From Nitrosomonas marina (GTDB lineage: Bacteria > Pseudomonadota > Gammaproteobacteria > Burkholderiales > Nitrosomonadaceae), in the NCBI RefSeq assembly GCF_900111605.1, contig NZ_FOIA01000002.1, positions 62,001 through 126,000 on the forward strand: a stretch of 64,000 bases of DNA. The letters are read 5' to 3'. This document shows, one piece after another, positions 29,194 to 38,131 of the stretch. The translations under genes were made by a program, and so were the position numbers. Under the pieces are notes generated by a model. That model was not told the origin of the DNA. It made no database searches and saw only the letters and a program-made list of their open reading frames with translations. Each line of letters opens with the position of its first letter. The stretch's first letter is position 1.

Positions 29194-31830
29194 TTATACC
29201 GCTACTCTGCGTATCGGCCTGGAGGGTTTCTTGGCGGCTGATTGCTGCCTTCTATAAACAATAATACTGAGCAACACACCAAGCAATACCACAGTGATCA
29301 ATGGAATGTTGCCTTTTGCAAGCGTTTCGAGATTGGGATCGAACAGTAACAGCAGTAACGCAATAGCCAAAGCTGGGATCATTGTTATGAACAGGCTGAT
29401 AATAAAAATCTTTTTGTGCCTTCCGTGAAAACGGCAAGAGTTCAGATAACTGATCAGCAATATAAGCGACAACACGCCCAGCACAACCAGAGCCACCCAA
29501 AAAAAACTCCGGTTTTCACAGACAAACCGGTCAAGTGCGGTGTCTGGCTGACCGTTACGGTCGGGATGTTGAAAATGCCGGACCAGGCAACTGCTGATAC
29601 CCTTTATCTCCTCGCACCGACCAGTCATTTCCGTTTTCAGCACCGGCTCATTCAGCGGTAACGGCCAGAAACCCACGCCACCAAAATTATCCTTGAAATA
29701 AACAATATCATCTTCCAGCTGCTCCCAGTTTCGGCCGTCAAATTCGATAACCGGAATGATATTGCGCAAAAACAGGCCACGTAAAATACCATACAACCCG
29801 CTATTTTCAATATCTAGCCTCAGTGCTTTCTTGGCCTTTGTCGTCGGTTCTTCAAGCAGCACCAGAATTTTGGCATTCAGATCGTCGCGGATATCAACCT
29901 GCTGATACGAGCTGGCGGCATCATTGGCTTGAATGCCCGAAATACGCTCAAGCAGATTAAAATACTGATAAAACCCATCTCCCAGTTCGGACTGCGACAC
30001 CATAATATTGACAAAATAATCATCCCCCGTTGCCTGTAACCGTTTTGTCAACGCATCGTAAAAACTGTTAAACAGGCCGATCGACACGGCATCGCTCGGG
30101 AACCCTCTAAAATCGAGCGTGACGCCATCACCTTGCGTTGCCAGGTGAACTGCGCCAAATGTCAGTCTGGCATATAGATCATTCAACGGTTGCGTGAGTA
30201 ATTGATAAATGTCATCAGCAAGTGTGGCAAAGATATTCGCCTTTTGGTTTGAGTCGAGTGACTGCCATTCTTTTGCCCAGTATGACTGGTCTTTGTATAT
30301 AACCCAGTCAACTTTACTGTTGTGTCGGCGGGTTGTCTGGATAAATGAGTTTTTATCAAGAAACTGTTTCAGGTCGAATGTATTATTATCATCATTGACA
30401 TGGTTGATCGCCCCGCCGGCATCAAAAGACAATCCATGATAAGCCACCCGTGACAAAACACTGAAATTGACTATTTGCTGGGTATCATTTGCCAGCCAGT
30501 AAGGATAAAGACCGTAAACCGTGCCGGACAGTTCGTCCAGCACACATCCACAGCCATCGCCGTCCCAATTCAATGTAACGGAAGCATCAAAAACCGGTCT
30601 TTTTTTATATAACAAAGCAACTGCCGGACGCACAACATGTTCATAAAGACTGCTGATAAATTCATCGACATCGCGCTTCTCTGCTTCGTTGCATGTTCCG
30701 GATCGCTCACGTAACGCATTTATTAATTTCAGATGTTTGCGAATCTCTGGCATTCCATGGTACATCTGATTGTTGAGCAGATCGGTTTCCAGTGCCAAAA
30801 ACGCTTCATCGCTGATTTTGATGCCCAGCGTGTACTGGTTATGCAACAGTGCTTCCTGACAGACTCCAATACCCGCAAAAATTTTAGCCTGCGCCGCTTT
30901 GTCAAAAAGTTCCGGGCGTGGATAAGCTGTACCGGCAAATTCGTTTTCAAGCAATTCAGCAAGAACGGGATTCAGGGAAGCCATGAAAGGATCGCCGATC
31001 ATTGCCTGGTCAAGAAATTTTATAAAATCCTGTGTAATCACCAGCGTTCTGTTGCGGTAGTAACGTTTTACCAATGGGGACAACCGCTGAAACAAATCAG
31101 GATAGGCTGCAAGTACGTCAGAAACAGCCGCTTCAAGTAATGCATAATTCTCGTACTGTTTGTTTTCCAGCTTGAGCAGCGCAGCCATTATCTGTTCCTT
31201 GCTCTGCAACAGCACGAAATCATCGGCTGTTAGCTGATAATAGTACATGGGCGATGCAGAATAATCGGGATTGACCCCGATAGAAAATGGTTCACTTAAT
31301 GATCGATAACGATATACAAGGTCCAGCAATGCCTGGTGGGAACCCTGTCGCCTGATGTAATAATCCAGATCTCTTTGATATCCGGGCAGTCTGTCGTTCC
31401 AGTCTGCGAACTCAGTACTCAGGAGAATCGCCGTTTCTTGCGGAAACAAATTGGCAAATTCAGCAATGGTTTCAAGCCGGGCAATCAGTTCATCGGCGTA
31501 ATTGCCGATCGGTTCAATTTTGAAATCGTAGGCAAACCGTTGCAGCCAGAATAATGTCACCGGACCCAGGAGGCCGTCTGTCAGCGGCTGGTTACTTAAC
31601 TGGACATCTCTTTTCCAGTTCAGGTCCTGTTGATAAATAACAGCGAGGTTCTGTTGCATGCTAACAATGACGGAACGCTCGAGCTGGTTGAATCTGGATC
31701 GATCCAGCAGCCGATCGAAGTGCTGATCGCGATCCAGCACATAGGGTACATCATAAGCGTAAAGCGTGACGCTGCTGCCGGTTATCAACAGTAACCAGAA
31801 AAGCAAGATTCTGAAGAATTGCAATCTCAT
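29194..31830 (-). CDS. eCIS-linked membrane protein with PG-binding-like motif and pseudo-GH18 domain
   Basis: This 878-residue protein has an N-terminal signal/anchor (about residues 7-24), a motif like peptidoglycan-binding domain 1 at about 83-104 (LTDGLLGPVTLFWLQRFAYD), a GH18-like region at about 435-725 (VYGLYPYW, later DGVTLDFRGFP at about 568-578, then VGFWPLPL), and three C-terminal hydrophobic helices (about 775-797, 807-830, 842-860). In true GH18 enzymes the strand-4 motif is DxxDxDxE; here the Glu position is not Glu, so it may bind rather than cleave glycans. Most of the protein would lie outside the cytoplasmic membrane. The ATG overlaps the stop of the AAA+ gene (ATGA), tying it to the injection-system operon. 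The function is inferred; anchor, effector or release factor are options. Confidence 0.75.
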   Translation of the reverse strand: MRLQFFRILLFWLLLITGSSVTLYAYDVPYVLDRDQHFDRLLDRSRFNQLERSVIVSMQQNLAVIYQQDLNWKRDVQLSNQPLTDGLLGPVTLFWLQRFAYDFKIEPIGNYADELIARLETIAEFANLFPQETAILLSTEFADWNDRLPGYQRDLDYYIRRQGSHQALLDLVYRYRSLSEPFSIGVNPDYSASPMYYYQLTADDFVLLQSKEQIMAALLKLENKQYENYALLEAAVSDVLAAYPDLFQRLSPLVKRYYRNRTLVITQDFIKFLDQAMIGDPFMASLNPVLAELLENEFAGTAYPRPELFDKAAQAKIFAGIGVCQEALLHNQYTLGIKISDEAFLALETDLLNNQMYHGMPEIRKHLKLINALRERSGTCNEAEKRDVDEFISSLYEHVVRPAVALLYKKRPVFDASVTLNWDGDGCGCVLDELSGTVYGLYPYWLANDTQQIVNFSVLSRVAYHGLSFDAGGAINHVNDDNNTFDLKQFLDKNSFIQTTRRHNSKVDWVIYKDQSYWAKEWQSLDSNQKANIFATLADDIYQLLTQPLNDLYARLTFGAVHLATQGDGVTLDFRGFPSDAVSIGLFNSFYDALTKRLQATGDDYFVNIMVSQSELGDGFYQYFNLLERISGIQANDAASSYQQVDIRDDLNAKILVLLEEPTTKAKKALRLDIENSGLYGILRGLFLRNIIPVIEFDGRNWEQLEDDIVYFKDNFGGVGFWPLPLNEPVLKTEMTGRCEEIKGISSCLVRHFQHPDRNGQPDTALDRFVCENRSFFWVALVVLGVLSLILLISYLNSCRFHGRHKKIFIISLFITMIPALAIALLLLLFDPNLETLAKGNIPLITVVLLGVLLSIIVYRRQQSAAKKPSRPIRRVAV

Positions 31831-33188
31831 TGCGTCCTTCCTTCTTTTAACAGTTCTTTTCTGACGCCATTTATCAGATCATCATGGAAAATTGTTTCCC
31901 GGTTCATTCGTACCGCCTGAATTGCGGCGTACCGTACCGCATTGGTAATACCTCCCCCGGAAAGTATGTATTTATCCGCCAGTTCATTTAAATCAACGTT
32001 TTCCGATAAGCGGCTGTTCCCTGTGAACATACCCTGCCACAATCGCAGGCGCTGTTCTCCATCCGGCAACGCAAAATGAACAGAAGTCTGGAAACGGCGC
32101 GCAAAGGCCTCGTCCATATTCGTTTTTTGATTGGTCGCCAGTATCACAATGCCCGGATAATCTTCTATACGCTGTAACAGATAGGCGATTTCCTGATTGG
32201 CATAACGGTCGTTCGCGTTACTGGTTTGCGTCCGCTTTCCAAACAGCGCATCTGCCTCGTCAAAAAAAAGAATCCAGCGCTTGTTACCTGCCTGGTCAAA
32301 TACATTCGCCAGATTTTTCTCTGTCTCGCCGATATACTTGGATACGACCATTGACAGATCGATCCGGTACACATCAATATCTGCCGCTTTACCGATAAGT
32401 GTTGCAGTCAGCGTTTTTCCGGTTCCCGGCGGACCGTAAAACAATACGCGATAACCGGGCTTGATATTTCTCCCGAGGTCCCACTGCTGCAATATCTTTG
32501 CTGAATGCTGCAGCCAGGCGTTAATATTTTCGATTTCATCCATCACTTCTGTACTTAAAACCAGATCCTGCCAGGTCAATGAGGTGGTAATCAATTTCGC
32601 CGGAAAATGCATTGTATAATCGGGCTTCTGATTTTTTCCGGTTGTCATGCGCCCAAGGTATTCAGCCGTGATCGTTAGCGCTGCACTTAAAAAAGGCTCT
32701 CCATTCGCCACCTGGGCAATTTTGATAATTCCCTTTTTTGACAAACTGTGATCGGCCTGAAACAGTTGCAATACATCAAACCGCGTTGAAAGATCCTCGC
32801 CAGCAAGTAGAAAGACCGCGGTTTCACACGTTGGGAGAAAGCCACTGTGAAATTTGCCGCGCCACCCCCCAAATTCTGTAAACCCGCGCGCAAGATCCTG
32901 GTTGCTCATCATAAAAAAATCCAGTGCCTGCGGCTGCAGATGCGGCAGCAAAGCCAGAATCACAATCAGTCGTTCTTCGAAACCCATACCGGTTTCCCGA
33001 ATAATTTGCGCAAACTCGGACTGATCTGCCGACAAGTCAGGGGCGCTGATCGCGTATATTTCATCGATGTCGGTTTCACGACCGAAATAAAGATCGAAGC
33101 GTGCTTTAACTACGGCTTTGAACCACTTAACCTCCCTTTCTAGCGATTCAGCGTTTAACTTATTCGACATTGACAAAGACGTTTCCAT
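31827..33188 (-). CDS. AAA+ ATPase of contractile injection system (Afp15-like)
   Basis: Starting at ATG 33188 (453 residues) the protein has a family-specific N-terminal half and a C-terminal AAA+ module: Walker A GPPGTGKT at about 252-259, Walker B ILFFDEAD at about 306-313, a sensor-1 Asn (ILATN, about 349-353) and an arginine finger region FARRF. Such an ATPase is a hallmark of eCIS loci and is thought to act in particle assembly or cargo loading. The frame is open to 33227, but that would overlap the preceding gene by 37 bases; a further ATG at 33170 is also possible. It is located in the cytoplasm. Confidence 0.92.
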   Translation of the reverse strand: METSLSMSNKLNAESLEREVKWFKAVVKARFDLYFGRETDIDEIYAISAPDLSADQSEFAQIIRETGMGFEERLIVILALLPHLQPQALDFFMMSNQDLARGFTEFGGWRGKFHSGFLPTCETAVFLLAGEDLSTRFDVLQLFQADHSLSKKGIIKIAQVANGEPFLSAALTITAEYLGRMTTGKNQKPDYTMHFPAKLITTSLTWQDLVLSTEVMDEIENINAWLQHSAKILQQWDLGRNIKPGYRVLFYGPPGTGKTLTATLIGKAADIDVYRIDLSMVVSKYIGETEKNLANVFDQAGNKRWILFFDEADALFGKRTQTSNANDRYANQEIAYLLQRIEDYPGIVILATNQKTNMDEAFARRFQTSVHFALPDGEQRLRLWQGMFTGNSRLSENVDLNELADKYILSGGGITNAVRYAAIQAVRMNRETIFHDDLINGVRKELLKEGRTQ

Positions 33189-33190
33189 GC

Positions 33191-36100
33191 TTATCGCCAG
33201 GCAACCTGAATCGCCCGTGTCATCCATTTGTACTTAATAACCGAGAAACTCCATGGTAATTGATCAAGCAGCATATCAAAAGGCCCGGGCTCAATCGTCA
33301 GGGACCACATATCCTCCTGCAGCACTAATCGCCCTCTTCGCTGCAAAAAAGTCTCTCGTAAACCGCTCATCGAAGTTTTGCCCAGTATCTTCCAGTTCTG
33401 GATAATACCGTTCAGCAGACTTTCTGCTGTTTCCAGTTCCTGTGCGTTCAACTGAATGTCACGGCTGACAGGCATGACCACAGGCAGGCCGCATAAAATC
33501 TTGTTCAGAACCAGTTGATATTCAGGAGGCTGCGATGCCTCATTAACTATAAACTGCAACAGATGAACGGCGCGCTCTATTGCCGGCTTATTAATTAGCC
33601 CATCGTTGTCAAGCCATTCCAGTCTTCCAAAAAGATGCGGCAGATAAGGTGCCGCCAGCACAAGTCCGGCATTTTGAATAAAGTATTCATCGCCGCACTC
33701 ATCTGTTAATTTACCAATGTTCGAATCCAACACAGCAAGTCGCTTGACTTGAATATCCTGAGCGAAGTTTGTTGACAAACGAGGTGAATTTTCGGGTTTC
33801 TTGATTTGATTGCCCGAAACGCCGCTGTACTGAATCAAAACACCCTGTAATAAATGCTGAAGTACACTTGTGTGCTGTATTTGTCTTACCGCATTTTTCT
33901 GTTCATGTCCCTGCTGCTCGATTAACAGCGCCTGATTCCATATTCGTGCCAGTCCCAACGCATCTTCGTCGCCAGCCAGATCCTGTAACAATGCATATAC
34001 AAACTCAAAAGTGACCGCCGTTTCTTCAACCGTTTCATCTGATTTACCGACACGCGAAATTGCGGATAATGCCTTCAGCCCGCTTTCCCATATTTGCCGC
34101 CTCCATGCATCAGACCCTGGCTGTTTAATATTTTTCGTATATTGTCGGAGAAATTCCGCATGCGATAGCCAGTCAGCCAGAATAAAGACTGATTGCGGCA
34201 AGACGGTATATGCGATATCGATCAGGATAGATTCAGGCAGCTTTTCAATTAGCTTTTGACGCGACACTGCATTGTGCACCAATGCCAGTAACTGTTTGCG
34301 CAGTGCCAGTGTTTCATCGGCTTTACTTAAACCTATGAATTGCCCGGTATACTGTTCCGTTCCAGCGATGCCAACTTGTTGAAGTGCCAAACGAATCCGT
34401 TGATTGATTGGTTCGATGAAATGTTCTTTCGCAGTTGTAGATACCGCCTCGGCTGATATGACACTGTTTGTCGTTTCGGACTGTGCGACAACGGCTTCCA
34501 GATCGACCGTATCGTCAAATAACAGTTTTTTAAGTATCAGCTGAAAATAAACAGCGCTGTTTCCAGATTCGGGCAAATGCGATTCGATTGCATTAATGAA
34601 CAGTCGGCGGTCTTCATCTTTCAATTCAGAATTGCATTCCAGCAACTCCTGCACCAGAACTCTGGCCCTGGTCTCCGTTAATGCGGCAATCACGAGCCGG
34701 CCGTCTTCCAGAGAAGATTTTAAGCGCCGCTTCAAGGTACGGGAATCGGTCGTCTGCAATTGCTGAACCAGATCCATCTGTTCATCTGCCGAGAAGTTTC
34801 GCTGTGCTGATGATCGAAGCGTGGAAATAGCATCCAGCACGAAGTTATAAAGCACATTCGTTGCATACGCATACCGCTCATCCTGCAGTTTTTTTAACGC
34901 ATCACTCCAGGAACACAAAATGGTTACTGCATCCTGGCCTTGCGACTGACCCAGCGCCAGCGCCCGAAAAAAAAGATTCGTATTAAAATTGCTATGTAAC
35001 GACATGTCCGCCAGACAACGTAACGCGTGATTCCATAGCTGATTCAGCCGCGCTGCATTCGTTCTGTAATGTACGTTTTCATCATACCGCAGCAGCGTAT
35101 CGGCGTGACGAATCAGTTGCGCAAGGATGAAAGCAGCCCGGGGTGACAATACATAGCTGATGTCCAGAAGCGTAGATTGGGGTAAACAGGCAATCAGCCT
35201 TTGCCGCTCATCCTGTTCGAGCAATAAATCGACCAGCTGCTGTCTGGCGTATGCGATCTGGTTTACCTCAAACCGATCAAAATCCAGCCTTGTAATTCCG
35301 GCTTGCCGCAGCGTTATCAGCAGACGGCACAACAGGGTCTCTTCGAACGGCTTTTGTATAAACAATTTACCTTCAGCCGGTGTATTTGGAATATTCGGCT
35401 GAATTACCGGTTCTTTTTCGGCATCGGTAGAAACCAGAGCTTCCAGGTCGATATTTTCATCACACACAAGCTTTTTCAGAACCTGGCAATAATAACCGGC
35501 ACTGTTATCGATATGCCGCGCATGGCTATCGATAGCTTCGACGAAGGCAAGACGGTCCGCACGTGCAGATCCCGGATACAGATCCAGTATCCCGTGTATC
35601 ATCGATTTAAGTTCGCCTTCAGGTACTGTTCCTGTATGTAAACGGCCGCATTCAAACAATGTTCTAAGCCGCTGCAGTTGCCGCGTATAATCATCTTTAA
35701 GATGCACCGCGATCTGGTGCATTTCCTCAATTACCGTGATTGCCGGCCGCTCTGCCGATGCAACGAACAGAATATCAATCAGGCTGTTATCAAGACTCAT
35801 TTCTGCAATACGTTCGCCTTGCTGTTCTCGTTGACGGCGCAATCCGTTTCGCCAGAACGCCAATATCGCTGCACCGTTACAATCCTGCGACATTCCCCTT
35901 GTCATTGCCAGACAGAAGTCTACAGCGTCAAAATCGCTGTCCGGAAAATCAAGGTCCTGTGTAAGCAGCATAAAATTCAGGACATTGTCGAACAATCGCC
36001 GTCTCCAGGCTGAAATATCAGCATCCCGAGGATTAACGGTCGATTGATAAAGCGTATCGGCGCAGGTCAGTGTCTGTGTCAGGATTTGTGCGGCGTACGG

Positions 36101-38131
36101 CGATATTCTGTAAACCATGTCAATCAGAGCAGGCTCAGGCAGCTCAGCAGCTATTCGGGCACGAGTCAACTGATCGGAAAGCAGTGTCAGCATCCATTTC
36201 CGGTTTGCCAACACATCAGTGGAACGGAATTGCGCAACAGACAGATCCTTTTCGACGATTGTTGCGGACTCCAGGACTGAAACAATTCCACTGGTAACGT
36301 GATCACCTGTATCACCTGTCCAACTGGAATTGACTGGGTCTATATCTGCTGATGTTGACACATGCTTGTCAGCACCCGTTGAAGTTTGCGCCTGTCTCGA
36401 CTGCAGTTTATCGTGCAGATGGTGTACCGCCGGACCGTCTGGCAAAAAATGTTTTTCAAATGCCGGATATGCCATGGCGTCAGCAACGATAATCTGCAGA
36501 ATACGTAAAGAATATGTGTCTTCGCTGGATTGGGTCGGCTCCAGCGCCTGATACCAGGATTGCAGGATTGTTGTATTGTCTGGCCCGTCATACAAACACT
36601 GCGTCAATGCGCGCGCAATACCAGCCGCAGCCAGCGTATCTGTTGAAGTGCCTGCCGAAGACACCGTGGCTACAAAACGCAGCACACTCTTCCAAAAGCA
36701 GTTTATCCAGTCGTCAAACGAAACAGAGATGCTGTGCCTTTGACATTGAGCATATCGATAAAACCGTTCAGCTTTGAGAACAAACTGCCCAACGATAAAT
36801 GCAATTAGCGGTGACTGCGCAAATAATATATCCATCAGGGCTGTCTGAGGCAGTCTGGCTATTATCTGATCACGAGCCTTGGTATCCTGCAAAATGGCCT
36901 GCAGTCGTTGTTGCAGGCCCAACATATCCAGCGGTTGTTCAATTGTCGAATCACTAAACGGTGCGCTTATGCCGGCATGCTGCATCGCTGTGAAAATACG
37001 ACGATATAACCATCTTGACAGTGACAGGCTTTCGGCGACTGATTTATCTTTTTCGTTGCCAGGCCCGGATACTTCATCCTGGCCATTGCCTGTTTGTGTT
37101 GCTTCGATCTGTTCGAATGGAGTCAAATGTTCAATTGTCACACGTTGTATTGCAGACGGGCAGTCCTCCTGGAAATCGTGATCTGCAGCTTTCAACAGAA
37201 TCTTCGACAGCTGCTCGAAATCGCCATGAACGCGTGCGGTCTCGATCAGTCTGTCTAGCAGCTGGCCTTCTTCTTCGTGTAACACTGGTACAACGATCAT
37301 TTTCAGATATTGCCGAATCAACCGCGAGAAACGCGCGGATCGAGGCAGAGGCGACTGACATGTAACATCATCAATGATCCACGCCCACAATACCGTCATT
37401 AATTTGTTGTATCGCTCAGCGGGTAATGCTGATGTAGACAGCATCGTTTGGAGCGATTCAATCAGACCGAGCAGCAGCCTGTTATGTTGCGGGTCGATTT
37501 GATGCAACACAGACCCGAGCATTCCCGGGGAAAACTGCTGAACCATTCGCCATATAAACAATATGCGATCTTGCTGTGGCATTTGCATCAGCATCTCTCG
37601 CAATGCGCTCGTTGATAAAGCTTCTTTCAGCACGCGTTCCATGCTTTTTTCATGCCAATGAACATCGGTAGCATCGACATACCAGGGAAGACTTCCGGTC
37701 AGCATAAATTGTTTCAATTCCTCAAAGCCAGACTGGAACAAACTGACAGGCACCACATTTTCTGATTTATCTGATACTGATGTGGTGGGTGTGTGCAAAA
37801 AAGGTAGCGTCACTAAGTGATGATGACTGGATTCCCTGGCCTGTTTCAGCTGCAGACCGAATTGTTCCTGAAGTCTTTGTACAGTCTGGTCTGAAAAATT
37901 GGTTTCGGAAACAATCCCGAGGTCAAGTGTCACCTGATTAATTCGCAATACCTTGTCTGCCTCATCATACTCGTTCAATACGACTTCCATGGCCGGCAAT
38001 AGTGTACTCACGATCCAGTCGCTCAATTGCGATTCATGTTCAGGCTCTACGGTATCGGCAACAAACGAAAAGTCGAAAATAACCTGTTCAATAACATGTA
38101 CTGAAGTATTGTCATAACCAATAGTCGCCAT
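33191..38131 (-). CDS. Contractile injection system tape-measure-type protein, modular
   Basis: This 1646-residue protein has the N-terminal signature of the family named contractile injection system tape measure protein (HVIEQVIFDFSF at about 12-23, with ...LRINQVTLDLG at about 62-72) and its C-terminal block (LGKTSMSGLRETFLQRRGRL, then LLDQLPWS). Between them a module recurs at about residues 426-460, 663-697, 982-1016 and 1297-1331 (pattern LPxxxLxDIxYxxSPxxxxIL). A second element (QxxLKKLxxDxxxDLEA) is at about 878 and 1194, with a variant at about 1536. The role in setting tail length is assumed from the family name. It overlaps the upstream gene by 20 bases. Confidence 0.85.
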   Translation of the reverse strand: MATIGYDNTSVHVIEQVIFDFSFVADTVEPEHESQLSDWIVSTLLPAMEVVLNEYDEADKVLRINQVTLDLGIVSETNFSDQTVQRLQEQFGLQLKQARESSHHHLVTLPFLHTPTTSVSDKSENVVPVSLFQSGFEELKQFMLTGSLPWYVDATDVHWHEKSMERVLKEALSTSALREMLMQMPQQDRILFIWRMVQQFSPGMLGSVLHQIDPQHNRLLLGLIESLQTMLSTSALPAERYNKLMTVLWAWIIDDVTCQSPLPRSARFSRLIRQYLKMIVVPVLHEEEGQLLDRLIETARVHGDFEQLSKILLKAADHDFQEDCPSAIQRVTIEHLTPFEQIEATQTGNGQDEVSGPGNEKDKSVAESLSLSRWLYRRIFTAMQHAGISAPFSDSTIEQPLDMLGLQQRLQAILQDTKARDQIIARLPQTALMDILFAQSPLIAFIVGQFVLKAERFYRYAQCQRHSISVSFDDWINCFWKSVLRFVATVSSAGTSTDTLAAAGIARALTQCLYDGPDNTTILQSWYQALEPTQSSEDTYSLRILQIIVADAMAYPAFEKHFLPDGPAVHHLHDKLQSRQAQTSTGADKHVSTSADIDPVNSSWTGDTGDHVTSGIVSVLESATIVEKDLSVAQFRSTDVLANRKWMLTLLSDQLTRARIAAELPEPALIDMVYRISPYAAQILTQTLTCADTLYQSTVNPRDADISAWRRRLFDNVLNFMLLTQDLDFPDSDFDAVDFCLAMTRGMSQDCNGAAILAFWRNGLRRQREQQGERIAEMSLDNSLIDILFVASAERPAITVIEEMHQIAVHLKDDYTRQLQRLRTLFECGRLHTGTVPEGELKSMIHGILDLYPGSARADRLAFVEAIDSHARHIDNSAGYYCQVLKKLVCDENIDLEALVSTDAEKEPVIQPNIPNTPAEGKLFIQKPFEETLLCRLLITLRQAGITRLDFDRFEVNQIAYARQQLVDLLLEQDERQRLIACLPQSTLLDISYVLSPRAAFILAQLIRHADTLLRYDENVHYRTNAARLNQLWNHALRCLADMSLHSNFNTNLFFRALALGQSQGQDAVTILCSWSDALKKLQDERYAYATNVLYNFVLDAISTLRSSAQRNFSADEQMDLVQQLQTTDSRTLKRRLKSSLEDGRLVIAALTETRARVLVQELLECNSELKDEDRRLFINAIESHLPESGNSAVYFQLILKKLLFDDTVDLEAVVAQSETTNSVISAEAVSTTAKEHFIEPINQRIRLALQQVGIAGTEQYTGQFIGLSKADETLALRKQLLALVHNAVSRQKLIEKLPESILIDIAYTVLPQSVFILADWLSHAEFLRQYTKNIKQPGSDAWRRQIWESGLKALSAISRVGKSDETVEETAVTFEFVYALLQDLAGDEDALGLARIWNQALLIEQQGHEQKNAVRQIQHTSVLQHLLQGVLIQYSGVSGNQIKKPENSPRLSTNFAQDIQVKRLAVLDSNIGKLTDECGDEYFIQNAGLVLAAPYLPHLFGRLEWLDNDGLINKPAIERAVHLLQFIVNEASQPPEYQLVLNKILCGLPVVMPVSRDIQLNAQELETAESLLNGIIQNWKILGKTSMSGLRETFLQRRGRLVLQEDMWSLTIEPGPFDMLLDQLPWSFSVIKYKWMTRAIQVAWR

